From Pleurodeles waltl (taxonomy: Eukaryota; Chordata; Amphibia; Caudata; Salamandridae), in assembly GCF_031143425.1 (NCBI RefSeq), contig NC_090451.1, positions 665,164,575-665,228,574 of the forward strand: a stretch of 64,000 nucleotides of DNA, in the 5' to 3' direction. Positions 46,105 through 57,480 of this stretch are shown here, piece after piece. Every line of letters starts with the position of its first letter. Position 1 is the stretch's first letter. The notes beneath the pieces were generated by a model that worked only from the letters and a program-made list of their open reading frames with translations, was not told where the DNA came from and searched no databases. The position numbers and the translations under genes were made by a program.

Positions 46105-46441
46105 CAGTGCTTAATTAGTAAATAAAAAAGTGCAGGTGCCCAAAGCCGTCCCCTGAAACATGCGGCTGCTGTAATTAAATGTCTGAGCAAAGAATACTGA
46201 GGCAGCATAATCCTAAAGCCATCTAGGGCCTCTTTAATCAATTTACAGGCCCTCCCTGCCCCATCAGCTCACTCTTGCAGTGTTCTGCTTTCTCCCTTTG
46301 TGACGCTTTTTGTTTTTCTCTTTCTTTTCCATACGTGTCTTTCGCTCTTAGTAAATACTTAAGGCAGACAAATAAGTGCCGGCCCTCAAAAATAAGTTCT
46401 GGTGCTCTGCACCGGAAACCACCAGCTCAAATTATGCACTG
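46105..46441. mobile_element. Non-autonomous hAT element (337 bp)
   Basis: Left end CAGTGCTTAATTAG and reversed right end CAGTGCATAATTTG, flanked by a perfect 8-bp duplication CTTTTGAT (46,097-46,104 and 46,442-46,449). CAGTG termini with an 8-bp duplication are diagnostic of hAT. The body has a pyrimidine-rich middle. Related fragments are at 53,050-53,335 and, inverted, 4,205-4,400. Confidence 0.88.
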
Positions 46442-46449
46442 CTTTTGAT

Positions 46450-47233
46450 CTGTGTGAGCTAGAAACAATTTGCTTTTGTTAAAATCTGCAGAATATGCAG
46501 CAGATTATGGGTTATATGGCAAATGCGGCACTTCCATAGTTAGGTGAAAAACTATGCAACTGCAGAAACGCGTAATTCCAGTGGCCTTGCATATTACACT
46601 CACATTATCTCTAAAATGAACACATGTGAAGCCTGGAGGTAGTGGAAAATGGGCCTGTGGTGGCCTGCCCATCAAGATTTTAGGGTAGTCTGATTAAGAA
46701 CAAAAAGGAGGTTCCCTCAGTAAACTTTTATCTGGCAGTGCCTCGTGAGTTGCTTGCAGCATTTTGCTACAGTCAAGTGTGTCACCTGACATGTGCTTCG
46801 CCTCATCTTTGTTGTTTTCTACCTAGCCTGACTGTCTCCTGTATGAGTTCTTAGTCCTGGGTCAGCGCAGTTGAATTTTGTTATTGTTGTTTTGTCACTT
46901 GGTCCCTCAGTTGTATATCATCTGATGTCTGGGGTTTCCTGGGTCCTGTGCAAGATCCTGATGAGTTGTGCTACCTGCTCAAATTTCAATGGTAAATATT
47001 TTGTTTCCTCCAACAAACAGTATTTTTTTTGTAACATTACTGTGGTGCTTGTATCCTCCCAGCCACTTCCCTCACAAGGTGGAATGATGCACTGATTACC
47101 GTTCCCGTATCTTTTTCTACCTATTCCCCTGGTTTTCCCAATCTTTGACACAAGAGTGTTCCCACTTCACTCTGGGCTGAGCCATAGTTGGCTAGTTTAC
47201 CAGATTCATGCATGATGTGCTGCTGGAATCCAG
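46450..47233. other. No recognised gene or element
   Basis: Frame 46,871-47,095 is unsupported. Confidence 0.4.
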
Positions 47234-47513
47234 TTTTTAGGTCGAGCTCGCAAACACTGTTGTAAGTCTTGTGGGCTTTTAACCACGCTCACCTCACGCC
47301 CATCACTTTAACTTGTTCATGGGCATGCCTTTCAAAAAACAGTTATCATTGGTAAATGCTTTATGTTTGTCCCTCCTTGGAGCGGTTTTGTCACCGCCTT
47401 GGACACCGACCCTGTTACATGGATAATTGCATGTTTACCAATACGTTTGATTGATAGCGAACTTTTTTTCCTTCTGTGTCTCTCCTTTTTGCTCATGGCG
47501 GCCATGGTGCATG
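47234..47513 (+). repeat. Dispersed family A, copy 1
   Basis: Aligns with 60,669-60,940. Shared blocks: GTGGGCTTTTAACCA, CACCTCACGCCC, CATTGGTAAATGCT, CCGCCTTGGACACC and GCCATGG. About 280 bp, same orientation, type unknown. Confidence 0.7.
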
Positions 47514-47561
47514 AATAGGCTAATTTATGTCCACTGTTTGACTTTTCATTTTCAATTTATT

Positions 47562-47690
47562 GGGCAAGGAAAGTCCAGTTAGGAATTTACAATGCCAATA
47601 GCTCTAACCTGAACAAACGTAAGACCCATGGCGTTGCAAATGGTTGTTTTCCTTTGAATTCTGAGACTTGTCATCCTGTTTTATAATGGA
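47562..47690 (+). repeat. Dispersed family B, copy 1
   Basis: AAAGTCCAGTTAGGAAT, then ACAATGCCAATAGCTCTAA and TTGCAAATG. Copies at 60,049-60,160 and 62,078-62,185. Confidence 0.68.
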
Positions 47691-47859
47691 ACATACACAA
47701 CTGCAAGTCCCAGAATCAGCTGACAAACCCAGTTGTTTTTCTTTTCATTTCTCATGTTCACCTGTTTAGAGTGTAAGTAAACTCATCCTGCCTTGTTTTC
47801 ATCATGATTTCAAGATGAGAGGAATCAGGTGTGAGGTTGCGACCAGCCAATCATGGCAT

Positions 47860-48956
47860 TGGTGTTGGCATGTGGATCTGCCGCAGTGGATCCACATCTG
47901 TAGATATACATAAACGTTGTTGTTTAATAACTACAAGACTATTGTACAGATTTACACCAAATTACAAAAAGACATATTTTCGGACTAAGATCTAACCTCC
48001 TGCCAAATTTGGTGTCATTCCGTTCAGTGGTTTGGGAGGTAGTTGTGTCATGGCGAAAACGCATTTTGGGACCCCCCCCCACTTTTCCCCGGCCCCCGCT
48101 TGACAAATCATCGCAAACGTTTTGAAACAGCAACTGTTTGGCAAACTAGTTTTGAAAATGTGAGCATTCGTCAAACAGTGCCAAAGTTATTTGCAAAACA
48201 AAAAATGCTTTTTCTGTGGAAACTGGGTCCTAACTATTACTGCCCATATATGGAACAAACATGGGGAGCTAGGAATAGCAAATCTATACTTCCCTATATG
48301 CACTTACCTTTTGATATTTTATCCCTCAGTTTGGGAGGGATGTGGAATTCCTATAGCCTGACGCTGAGGACATATTGTTTGGGGACAAGGGCAACAAGTT
48401 TTCATGTTTTTTTGTCCTTGGGTAAGTAGGCCCAACCCCCTGCAGCACAATCCCTTTGGCTGCCAGTGTACAGAGAGGGGAACTGTCTGCAGTTGAGGTA
48501 ATATGTGTGTCCATATGTTAATGCTGTTTGAACTTGTATTTATGGTTCATTAATGAAAAGCCTTTATTATTAGAGTGAGCACTGTAAATAAACGTTTTAA
48601 GGTCACACTGCACTACTGACTGTGGTTCCAGTAAAAAAGAAAATATATACACACATGTTTGAAAAGTTTAAAAATATGAGGTTGAGTATAATGATCCCGG
48701 AATGCTTTCTGATTAGATGCAAATGTTTGCAGAAGCTTATAAGCAAGACTATTGATTCTTTCCTTTCAAAATAAAATGTTCAGAAAAAAATGCAAGTAGG
48801 AAAAAAAGTTTGCTACAATTAAATTTTAGGTACTATTTCTTTGAAGCATTATTTTAGTAAAATGTGTTGATGCATACTAGTATTTCCCAAAAAATATTCC
48901 TAATGGAAAATAAGTATACACATTTTCAACAAGATTATGGGAAGCATGAAAATAAA
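47860..48956. other. Unrecognised sequence
   Basis: Contains an A/T-rich 3' half and a C-run near 48,073-48,081. Frames at 48,043-48,429 are unsupported. Confidence 0.35.
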
Positions 48957-48995
48957 AAAGCACTGGCAAAGCCAACCGATCTGACATTTGTTGTG
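48957..48995. mobile_element. Partial tiny foldback element
   Basis: AGCACTGGCAAAGCCAAC resembles one arm of the 42.8 and 45.0 kb elements; the other arm is not clear. Confidence 0.35.
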
Positions 48996-49138
48996 AGTCT
49001 TTTTGTTTTGTCAATGTGTGTCTCATTTTGACTTGGCTTTTTTAACACTTTATTGTTGTGGGCGGTGCCAGACCTTCACATCGTAACAAACACTGGCAAA
49101 AGGCAAAAAAGCTTTTTGGTCTAAAAAAGACATGCCAG

Positions 49139-49292
49139 CAGTGGTGTAACAAAGGCCCCCGCAGCCCTTGGGGATGCGGGGGGAATCCTTGAGGGGGCCC
49201 CCTCAACGCAGCACCTGCCCTGAGTGAGTCTGGCAGGAGAGCCCCTTCCATGTTCTTTGCAGGGCAGCCCCCTCCAGTTTTGTTACGCCACT
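49139..49292. mobile_element. Short hAT-like MITE (154 bp)
   Basis: CAGTGGTGTAACAAA on the left and, reversed, AGTGGCGTAACAAAAC on the right. The body is GC-rich (GGCCCCC, GGGGGCCCC). The flanking 8-mers CATGCCAG and CATTCCCA match at only 5 of 8 positions, so the duplication is decayed or false. Confidence 0.6.
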
Positions 49293-50449
49293 CATTCCCA
49301 CTGTAGTTCCTGGCACTGAACAAAACTACTTTGTGTGCCAATATACTCCTTGTGAAGGAGCAGAATGCGATCTTCACAGTAAAGCCAGCTGCTAGATAGA
49401 CAGAGAGAGAAACAGAAGTTTTAAAAAACAAAATGTCTTGGTTAACAGCAGACCCAATTAAGGACCCAATTCTTAAAGAAAGTCACAAAAATGCACCATG
49501 GTATATGTCTTTGAAGTAGTGGCTTTCATGAATTAACAAGAACTTACAGAAGTAGACCAGGAAATCATTCTCCTAGAAAATATTTGTGAACTGTATTTTA
49601 GCATCAGCAAATATGCATGTGTGGATTTGTGCATGCAAAAATCTATTGAGCACTTACAAGTTCACTTTGCCTCCAACCACTTTTTTCTCAACCCTGGAAG
49701 AACGTCTACTCCTGCCCTTGTCAGGAGTAAATTCCCAACCTTTCTCAGTATAGGAAAAGATTAGGGAAGAACTGGTGAAAATCCCTAAAACATGCAAATT
49801 AGTAGGTTTGTAGACTCAAAGGCATTCCAGCCCCTGGAACTATTGCTTACTGCTTCCTCCATGCCAAGTATGTAGATCTGCGGAAATGTGGCAAAATAAG
49901 GAAATTTCTACAGTAGGGATAGAAATTGCAACTATTCAAGACCTACTACAGTACTAGCCCTGGCATAATCAGAGAGGCTATTATCGAAGCTCTTATATAA
50001 TTGTAATTTTAATAAATTCCACACCCCTTGACTCGGTATTCAGTAGTACAATGAATCCTGCCCCAGTTTGGAAATCAAGATGACACACATTAGGTATAAG
50101 TAACTCATTATTTCCCAGTTTTGTGTGGATTGTACTTTTATCCTTGTCAGGCAAGAAGGAATGATTTTGTACTGTTTTGTTTTGTCTTCAAATGAACCCA
50201 TATGAATTGCAAGGTCTTACACCACATCCATACTAATGTGATTTTAATATCAACCTGCACAAATATTGTATTCATATGGACTACCAACTTGTCATCAAGG
50301 TATGTAGATGCAGAGTTAGGAACAGTAAATATATACTTCTCTATATACTTATCTTACTTTAAAGTTGGAACTCGCTACTGTGGCTACAATATTTTTGACA
50401 GTTGATATTAAAACCACATTATTGTCACATACAACCAAAGTGCCTCCAA
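49293..50449. other. No recognised gene; possible left edge of tandem array
   Basis: AT-rich. The stretch 50,060-50,160 has AAGATGAC and AAGTAACTCATT-like bits that resemble the array that follows. Confidence 0.35.
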
Positions 50450-50930
50450 AGTGCCTCATTTTTTCTCTTTCATGTGGATTTCACGTCGAGTAAAGAACTC
50501 TTCCTGCACTGTTTCACGAGGACTCAAGATAACCAGTATCAAGCGTAACCTATATTATTTAGCTTTTTCTGGATTTCAAGATGACTTGTGTGATGTATGA
50601 GTAAACCATCTTGCCTTCAATTTCCTGGAACTCTGCATGTCAAACTGGAGTAACTCATAATGTCTTACTTTTCTGCATCTCAAGTTAACCCATTATTCAC
50701 CCTTAAGTATTTAGTCTGGTTCAAAGTTAACCCATGTCAATGTGACTCATCCTATCTTTTGTCTGGATCGTAGGTTAACCCATGTCAGATATCAATAACT
50801 CAAGCATACTTGTTTTACTTGAATCTAAAGTTCACCCATGTCAAGTATGAGAAACTCGTCCTATTGAATTTTGTCTGAAACTGAAATTAACCCAACATTG
50901 GGTGTAGCTCAACATCTCCTGGATCTATTT
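50450..50930 (+). repeat. Degenerate tandem array, about 45-60 bp unit
   Basis: CTGGAT...CAAG, AAGTTAACCCATGTCA and GAGTAACTCATCCT-like segments recur at about 50,569, 50,626, 50,673, 50,717, 50,763, 50,820 and 50,875. Confidence 0.65.
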
Positions 50931-51906
50931 TAGAGCTGTAAGGTTTTGTGGTAAGAAACCACATAGGAGAGTTAGAAATCATACCTCATGGAGGAGACGG
51001 AAAACAGGGCTGTGGAGGCTTTAGTCATGGAGGATGATGGTTTTCAGAGTATGGTCTGAAACACACACCCCAGCCACCAGAGGACCGGTAGATGACTTTC
51101 AGGTCAGAGAGGGTAGAGCCTCAAAAAGAGGTAGTACACACAGAAGACTGGGTCCAACAACATTGATTGTTTCAACTCCTTCGCTTGAAGTTATAGTTCT
51201 CACCCATGATTCTGTTCCACCACCTTTGTTGATTTTTACCCTTTGTCTGTTCCCTCAGTCTCCCTTCTCCTGCTTCCTTGTCCTGACGCTTGTAATTTTT
51301 AGCCTGTCCTTGAGATTCAACTCAGCTACTGTTCTTGAACCTGCTGAAGTTATCTGCTGTGATTTGGCTGTGGCGATTAAGAACCTGCTGGCTGAGCTGG
51401 CTTCTGATATTTTTTGGTTTGGCGACTACTATTCTATCTTCCAATCTAGAGAATGCTACACATCTTGGTTTCTTGGGCAAATATCTGGGTGTGCCTGGAG
51501 GCTAGTTACAGTGACACCTTTTCTCACATCAAGTATTTTTGTACCTGTGAAACATCTTCTCCTGTTATACAATACTCACTGTCTTCTAATTTCTTCTCCA
51601 TCAGTGAGTTGTACTGTGTCACTGAGAAGCAGTGCCTTCTTGTACCTCAGAGTTCATTCCGGGTTTTCGAACAATCATCCTGCTGGAAAACAGTGTCTTT
51701 CTATATTACTTTCTGGTCCCTCGCCCCAGTTTTTCTTGTTTCAAAACAGATGCTCTCCACTTTCCTGGACTGTGATACAAGAACTGCAATAAGGCAAGAA
51801 GGCAGGATTAACCCTGCTATCCATCGTGCTGCATTACAAGGGTTGTGCAAAATCTCAAATGATGTGACATCTTGTGTGAAGAAGTATGCAAAAAAGTGAT
51901 AACACT
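50931..51906. other. No recognised gene; one long unsupported frame
   Basis: A 252-codon plus frame (51,034-51,792) is hydrophobic/Ser-rich with no recognisable domain. See rejected items. Confidence 0.4.
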
Positions 51907-52425
51907 AATGCCTAAATTAATCCCAACAAATGGTAATTACTAAAGACCACTTCCCAGTCCATTGTTATTTTGAACACCATGCCACCTCAGTTTGGAACCA
52001 GCCATATGCAAATCAGTTTTGACCCTGCTCCACTGGGAACAGTCCACCCCGAACTGCCAGGCCAGGTCCTCTCTGAACTGGAGCACAAACAACCCAGGGC
52101 CTATTTTCCGTTTATTAGGGCTCTTCACCCAGGTATGGTATGGTTCAAGTGGTACAGTGTGCATGGAACCCACATCTGGGCATACTCGTCTGGAGAGAAC
52201 ACACTGAAGTATATAAGTGATAGGTAGAATGCTTGAATTAATCTCTGCCACTGATAATTACTCGGGCCACATCCCAGTCCATTGTAATTTTGCACACCAT
52301 GCCACCTCAGTTTAGACCCAGGCATATGCACATAAGCATTAGTACTGTTCTAATGGAAACACTCCGGCCAGAACTGCCAGGCCAGCCCCTGTCTGAACCG
52401 GGACATAAGCTTCTCTGATGAGCTC
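51907..52425 (+). repeat. Tandem duplication, 321-bp period, about 1.6 copies
   Basis: AATGCCTAAATTAATC at 51,907 recurs as AATGCTTGAATTAATC at 52,228. It is followed in both by CCCAGTCCATTGT, ACACCATGCCACCTCAGTTT, GCATATGCA and GAACTGCCAGGCCAG. Copy 2 diverges after about 52,400. Monomer size is close to that of salamander satellite-2 type repeats, but I cannot identify it as such. Confidence 0.8.
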
Positions 52426-53049
52426 AACAAGTCTTCTTTCTTCTACAGTTCAGATTTTTTGCATGTTGGTGTAGACAGTTCATGAAGTCTTGATTTTCTA
52501 AACGTTAAGCTTCCATCCGCCAATTGTGAGTCGCTCGTCCAGTTCTTTTTTTTTCTCCGGATTTCAAGTCTGTGTGATTTTTCTTGTCACATTTTGACAC
52601 ATAGCGCTTCACTGTGTTTTTTTTTGCTTGCATTCGGAAAGTTGTAGTTTTATTTTTCCAATAAAAAATAAATGTTTTCATAAACAGAAAGCAGACGAAC
52701 AACACGACCTATGAATTATTCACATTTGACATGGGCATCTTAAATCCGTGCCCCTGCCTTAGATGCCTAATAGTTATCTCATGCCAGATTGACTGACTAA
52801 AATTGCATTGCCCTCACTACCTCAAAAAAGTCTCTCGGATTAGACATCATTAGTTGAGAGACACCTCACTTACAACATGCATCTCCAAGCTGTTCTCAGC
52901 TCGTAGTTAAGCAAGTTATGACAGCTATTCTTCTAAGTGCCGGTGTGGTTGGGCAGAGTCAAGCAACTCTCAGGCTCACCAAACGCACCCATGCTTTAGA
53001 AATAATATCCTCCCCGCCACCAACCAAAAATATATGCAAGAGCCAAATA
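52426..53049. other. No recognised gene or element
   Basis: T-rich stretches, nothing nameable. Confidence 0.45.
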
Positions 53050-53335
53050 TCTTTTAGGGGGTGATCACCATTGATGCTGAATGCCACCGCCTCATTCTGA
53101 AGCCATCTCATGCATCTGTGTTCCACCACCCGGCACTTCCTGTCTCTTTATATGACCCTTGCAGGTTATTTTCATTACCTGCACTCTCCATTTGTCATTG
53201 TCAGCCTATATGTCTTTCTCCTTTCCCCTTCCGCCTTTCTCTCTCTTCGTCTGGAGTACAATTTGAAGATGAAAAATAAGTCCTTGCCCCCAAAAATGAG
53301 TGCTGGTGCACACCCCCTGCACTAATTAATCATTA
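53050..53335 (+). mobile_element. hAT-like family fragment
   Basis: The pyrimidine-rich centre CTTTCTCTCTCTTCGTC, GATGAAAAATAAGTCC and GAGTGCTGGTGCA match the 46.1 kb element's 3' half (AAAATAAGTTCTGGTGC), and the reverse of 4,205-4,400. The right end GCACTAATTAAT resembles a hAT terminus; the left end is unclear. Confidence 0.5.
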
Positions 53336-53339
53336 GCCA

Positions 53340-56300
53340 CACACCGATCCGGTCGGTCACTGCTCCTGGCATCAGCCGAATGTGTGACCAGCTCTGTCCA
53401 TGCCCCACCAGCCTGCCAAAAGTAGACTAGGTCACTCCCACTCACTGGCAAAGAAATGCAATAACACTTCAAAAATCCCGCACACCGCTTAAGGCAGAAA
53501 CATTGAGGGCTTAAAATCTGAAACTTTAACAGGCCTTTTTTTATGATTTCCGCGTATGAAATTAAATATTCGCCCATCCTCTGTTTTATGTCTTAGTGTC
53601 CCAGGTGCTGCATAACATTTTATGTGATGTCTCCTACGTAAAAGCCCAGTGCCACTGTTACGCCATCTGCTAGCACAGTGCATTAACTCTCCTCTGATGT
53701 ATGGCTGCCCGAGGCTTGTTCCATCCAGCTCGCATGCATAATGCAAGCTATCAAGTCGCCTTACATTAATAATATTAACCAGACCTTTTACGCAGGAACG
53801 TGTGCTGCTTTAACAGCGCAGAATGAGAGTGTCATTGCTAGTAAGTGCGGGGATGTATTTAGTAGATTTCTCAAAACTGAAAAGGTACCAGTACCTCTTT
53901 ATTACCTCATGTGGTGGGAGGTAATTGCGTTTGGGGCAAATACAGTACTGAGATGAAGCAGGGTGTATGGCAGTGGTTTTCAAATATGTTCATGTCTGAC
54001 CCTCCTGTATTAAAACCAATATTGGCCAAGCCTCCCCAAATGGCTGTGCACGCTGAAAGTTTGAATGGAGCACAGTAAACTCTGATGGCGAGGTGTATTT
54101 TCTAATCAGTGAAATTTATTTGGGTCAATACTGAAAGTTAGCAAAGCAATATGATATTCATTGATGTTTGTCCTTCCCTTGCTTTTCACTTGCACACTGT
54201 AGATAGTTATCTGCCCGTTTATTGTCAGTTTCTCAATCCTGTACAGTCTCCTTTTGATCACAGTACATGGGGTGTAGGGCGAAGCAACCAAATAGATATG
54301 GGTTGCCTGAATCCTAAAAAGCACTTTAATGGAGACTATACTTCTGCATAGTCTCATTTTGAAGGTAAAAAATAAACAATCCACCATCTTTTACTTCATA
54401 TCGATATTTGCCCTCACAACCATTTTCGACATCTTAACCAGCTTTCACTCAAATTTTCTGTACGTGCAAATCTGTGCTGGCATGCACGATTGTAAACGGC
54501 AGCCTGCCTCCACTCAATCACTTAATTTCATGTAGCCAAGTTAGCTTTTGTATTCATCAACATTAATAATTAGCACAAGGAAGAATAAGAGTTGGAACTC
54601 CCTGCCCAAATGATCAACCTTACAAATCTAAATTCTAAGAGTGATAATAGTTCAGAAAGACATGAGATGAAGCCCAAATGATTATGGTATATATCTCAGA
54701 CAAAGACACTCCCTGAATCTCTCTCCATGAAGCTTCCAAACCTCAACTTGATCTACCCCGAATGCCCTCTTGGAGAGGAGTTCCTGGCAGGGAGTACACA
54801 AAAGAAATTGTAGCATGATTCCACCTACTAATAGATATAGACATAGCTTTACAGCCCCAACTCATCACTCAACAGTAACAAAAAAATGTTCAGACTAACA
54901 AAAAGATCTGGAAGGGTACAAATCAATCGTCATTGCTCTTCTAAAATCAAAAGTGTGTCTTGGGAGACAGGAAATAGAAAGAACACATGTACCATTACTT
55001 CCTGATCCTGTATGCCACTGAAGCAAACTTAGGAAGAAATGTAGGTTCAGATTTCAAAATTCTCCCCATCATCTAAAATTCTGATAAAGGAATATCTGCA
55101 CTTTTGCTCCAAGGTCTTCAGTTCTACTAGTAGAAGGCAGTGCCAACAGAAAAACAAACATAATGGACAAATACTTCAGATCTATAGACTCAAGATGCTC
55201 AAACGAAAAACCCTAAAGAAAATGTATAACTACAGATAAATCCGGGGGGGGGGGAATGGATGATTCACAGGATAACTGCGAATTTCTGAAGGCAAGGAAG
55301 TCATCTTTACCAAGACCTTGCCAAGGTTCCACAAGATTCATTGATTGACAGGGGAGAACCTAGCTCTGTAAGGCTAAAGGGGAGTACCATAATCACTTCC
55401 CCAGTCTTCTCCCGTATTCAAAGAAGTAACAGAGGTGTAAGAAAAAAGGGGGAAAAGCATGAGGAAGAGGATGTGACCGAGATGTAGATGGAGCCCCCGT
55501 CTTCCTAAACCTGGGATCAGGAAATGAAGATCAAAATCTAAAGAGTCGTGCATTCTCTTGGGAAGCAAACTGATCCAAAAATGATCTCCAGAATTTCTGT
55601 AAAATGGCCCTGGAAATACCTGTACAGAGGAACCAATACTAGACAATGGCAGTATTCTGCTCAAAAAGTCTTCATGAATTTTGTCCTGAGTCCTAATGTG
55701 GGAAGCCCTCTGTGATAACAGATGGGGTTCCACCTGAGACCTAATGCGTATATACTAAACTGAGAGGCCCGAACCAAGTCTTGCACTGTCAGTGTATATG
55801 TGGCACTGTTACTGAACTGCCTGTTAATACTAGGATATGATTTCTTTCCATATTACACTGAAAATGGCAGCAAATTCAAACAACTGAAGAAAGAAAAAGT
55901 TCCCTCCAGTTTGAAGAGCACTGACTTTCCATTCCATCTGTTATGCGGAGACAAGACATGCAGTGTAGCTGCCCCTAACAAGTGGGATTATTATTTGAGA
56001 TAGATGACTACCAACCTCACGAAATAATCACAGCCCTTGTCAGGGTGAATCCTTAAAGTCACTAAAATAACCAGAGCTATGGGCTATGGCACAGACCACA
56101 CACACAAGGCAGTATGTAAAGTAGATAGAGTAAAGTTTGATAAACAGGATGACACTAAAATAATGAAAATCTAATAACGGGGAACCAAAGATATGAATCT
56201 TTACATTTTTAAATAGACATTGCTTCCAAAAGCACAATGTGCCAGTGTTAGTCAGTGGCTACATTATAGAGGGGCACATGGGCAGGTCCATCCTTCAGGG

Positions 56301-57480
56301 CTCCTCTCAGGTCACAGAGAGCAGGTCCAGTACTCTTCTCATCTTCCGAGGGTCCAGAAAGTGTTCTGAAGTAGGTACCTGGAGGTGCTACATTCATGCT
56401 CACCACAAACTAGTGGGTGGAGGTGAATCCTGGCCCCTCCCTGACCACTCAGCTAAAAGTTCCCAGGCCCTAGCCTACCTACTTTTGCAACAGGTCCTAT
56501 TTGCCTTACTGCAAACAGGCCCAAAATTGAATGTATCATGGCAAATCCAAGATAGCAAAAGTCTTCAGTCACCCTCAACTTGTGCTCTGAAGGCTGGGTT
56601 GTGTGTTGGGAATGTACTATGGCAACCCTAGTTTCCTCACTTATCTAATACTAAAGTCCAGTTTGAAGCAGGCACTGTGCTCACAACAAACCGTGAGACA
56701 GAAGTCTGGTAGGACAAAAGCAGGGTCTTCCAGCAACCAGACAGGGGATCCACAAGAATTATCTTGGTATCTTTCTCTCTCTTTCAAGTACACCCCAGAT
56801 ATTACATGTGGCTCAACAGGCATGTGAAGCAGGATTTGACACTAGAGTCAAAAGGATGCCCACAGCCCCCACCCTGTATATTCTTTGGAATTCAGATAAT
56901 TGTCTATCCGTTTCCACTTCTTAGATATAATATTAGTATTGTAATTTTTACTTTGGTTTTCTACATAGGACAGCTAGGCCTATCATAGTGAAAAATAGCT
57001 TTTAGGTTCTTGTCAATGTATGGACATGGTAATGTTAATTTTCTACATGTCCTACTTTTAAATACTATGACCATACCTTGTGGACTACAAGGTTTACAAA
57101 GGATTCACTAAAATTCAAAAGGGAGGTTTTAAACCTGTCAAAACGCATTATTTTAACATATCACACTGCACATTTCAACTGCATGAGTCAGTATAAAATG
57201 GTAGGCCTGATACCATGTTTTCCTTTTCACACTAGTGGGTGGCACAATAAGTGCTACTGTCCATGGGTGTCATTAAACGTTCAGTTCCGGGGACACTTTA
57301 AAAAATATATTCTCTGGACATACTGGCAGGATAAGTATACCAGTTAGGAATATGCCAATTCAACTACCTTTAAATTGGGAGCACAGGCCATTTATTACTG
57401 ATTATCAGGGAAAGGTGCACAGACTTCTAATGCCAGCAAACAAAATTGGTGCATAGGTGGATTTCCTACTCTGCTCAAAC
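53340..57480. other. No recognised gene or element
   Basis: Long AT-rich stretch with scattered short frames on both strands, longest 55,374-55,733 minus and 56,239-56,631 plus. None recognisable. A G-run at about 55,244-55,253. Confidence 0.4.

Noticed and set aside
51034..51792. 252-codon open frame on the plus strand
   Set aside because: No recognisable domain and Ser/Leu-rich composition. The opposite strand is also partly open and no promoter is visible. Could be chance or a decayed element.
52405..52440. CTGATGA next to the 321-bp repeat as a hammerhead core
   Set aside because: No GAAA with a pairing stem II follows at the right distance.
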